A stretch of DNA of 5,951 nucleotides from contig DATIQT010000124.1 of the NCBI GenBank assembly GCA_035470525.1, forward strand, positions 1-5,951. The letters are read 5' to 3'. Made by a program: the position numbers and the translations under genes. The notes under the pieces were generated by a model, which worked only from the letters and a program-made list of their open reading frames with translations, was not told where the DNA came from and did no database searches. This DNA is from CALXSC01 sp035470525 (lineage in GTDB: Bacteria; Pseudomonadota; Alphaproteobacteria; Rickettsiales; UBA1997). Below, one piece after another: positions 5,530 to 5,951 of the stretch (its first letter is position 1; each line of letters begins with the position of its first letter).

Positions 5530-5740
5530 TAGACCAACAGTATTCTATAATTCTACTAAACAACTTCAAGGAGAAACTGTTAATCAAATTACTAATAGTG
5601 GTGATAATAATATTCCTAAACAACTTCAAGGAAAAACTATTAATCAAACTAACAATACTGAAGAAGACAAAAAAACAAAAGTAAGTAATAATAATACTTC
5701 AAGTAAAAAAGATGAAAATACTCAAATAATTCTTCAGTAA
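5474..5740 (+). CDS. Gln/Asn-rich ORF, probably the displaced 3' part of the upstream gene
   Basis: An open frame from a GTG at 5474 to TAA at 5738-5740 (88 codons). The first 20 codons (alternating Val and Glu) are merely the AGT repeat read in the wrong frame, and there is no Shine-Dalgarno. This start is therefore unlikely to be real. From about 5528 the frame becomes ordinary: PRPTVFYNSTKQLQG, then two copies of a KQLQGxTxNQ repeat, then a Lys/Asn/Ser-rich hydrophilic end (KVSNNNTSSKKDEN). This tail has the AT-rich codon use of the gene at 4852 and is probably the original C-terminal part of that gene, separated by one nonsense codon and one frame change. The last 42 bp overlap, in opposite orientation, the transposase remnant. 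An independent small gene is less likely. Confidence 0.4.
   Translation: MEVEVVLVVQVEVEVEVVPRPTVFYNSTKQLQGETVNQITNSGDNNIPKQLQGKTINQTNNTEEDKKTKVSNNNTSSKKDENTQIILQ
5555..5659 (+). repeat. Two tandem repeats with 60-nt period
   Basis: Two 45-nt copies, at 5555-5599 and 5615-5659, are separated by 15 nt. Both carry AAACAACTTCAAGGA at the same relative position and encode KQLQGETVNQITN and KQLQGKTINQTNN. The period of exactly 20 codons keeps the frame, as expected for duplication within a coding region. Confidence 0.8.
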
Positions 5741-5951
5741 ACTAAAAATCACTTTTTCAAATTCTTTGTTGTTTCTATTATTAAATCTATATTCACACTC
5801 TTTTAAATGAATATAAACTTATCTTCTTTAAAACCATTAAATTTATTCATTCTATTTTTAGCATAAGCCCAGAATGATTCTATACCATTAACATGATTTT
5901 TCCCTCTAGCAAATTCATTCTCTGAATGGAATATTCTATAGTGATCATAAC
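5699..5951 (-). pseudogene. IS1595-family (ISXO2-like) transposase, C-terminal remnant, frameshifted
   Basis: Read on the minus strand from the window edge, the translation is YDHYRIFHSENEFARG, then KNHVNGIESFWAYAKNRM, then NKFNGFKEDKFIF. This is the strongly conserved C-terminal part of ISXO2-like DDE transposases, including the HVNGIESFW block near the third catalytic position. The frame then stops at TAA (5805-5803). The expected continuation HLKECEYRFNNRN follows immediately in another frame from 5809 and runs on to TGA at 5701-5699. Loss of one base near 5809-5812 explains this, so the copy looks inactive. Family members usually end near the LLKNYL segment (about 5723), so the last few residues may be read-through into flanking DNA. 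The 5' portion lies outside the window, and no terminal inverted repeat was identified. Confidence 0.8.

Noticed and set aside
5699..5820. Programmed frameshifting of the transposase
   Set aside because: IS1595-family transposases are normally single-frame and no slippery homopolymer run is present at the junction, so a disabling indel is the simpler reading.

Overview
The window is a strongly AT-rich piece of bacterial DNA using the standard code (TGG for Trp; TAA or TGA stops). The best taxonomic clue is the psd-pssA pair. The short phosphatidylserine decarboxylase has the FFRDPER, ASADG, HVQRIP and FGSRVDVYLP segments of the alphaproteobacterial/Rickettsiales-type enzyme. With the low G+C, insertion-sequence debris and decaying genes, this points to a host-associated or reduced alphaproteobacterium. 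That assignment is inference.

Layout. (1) Positions 1-123 form a long interrupted palindrome able to fold into one branchless hairpin; it may continue left of the window. (2) Positions 215-2052, plus strand: two translationally coupled genes (ATGA overlap), a PD-(D/E)XK nuclease-like protein with a probable DUF5655-type C-terminus and a short DegT/DnrJ/EryC1/StrS-family PLP aminotransferase-like protein. (3) Positions 2053-2216: an intergenic stretch with a roughly 68-bp imperfect inverted repeat bounded by TA (MITE- or IS-end-like) and a small palindrome. (4) Positions 4397-2217, minus strand: an apparent operon psd, pssA, ABC ATPase, with a promoter-like TTGACT/TATCTT pair just upstream of psd. 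(5) Positions 4734-4456, minus strand: a small three-helix membrane protein of unknown function. (6) Positions 4852-5740, plus strand: an unrecognised 191-aa protein behind a good promoter. It is followed by an AGT-rich (Ser-coding) low-complexity tract and a frame-displaced Gln/Asn-rich tail with two 60-nt-period repeats, so the gene looks broken or phase-variable. (7) Positions 5951-5699, minus strand: the frameshifted C-terminal end of an IS1595-family (ISXO2-like) transposase, running off the window.

How the parts work together. PssA makes phosphatidylserine from CDP-diacylglycerol and serine, and Psd decarboxylates it to phosphatidylethanolamine, so these adjacent genes encode two consecutive steps. 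The ABC ATPase lies 1 nt downstream of pssA, but no permease is present. The nuclease/aminotransferase pair lies between two inverted-repeat elements on the downstream side of the housekeeping operon and looks like accessory cargo. I found no tRNA, rRNA or CRISPR array.
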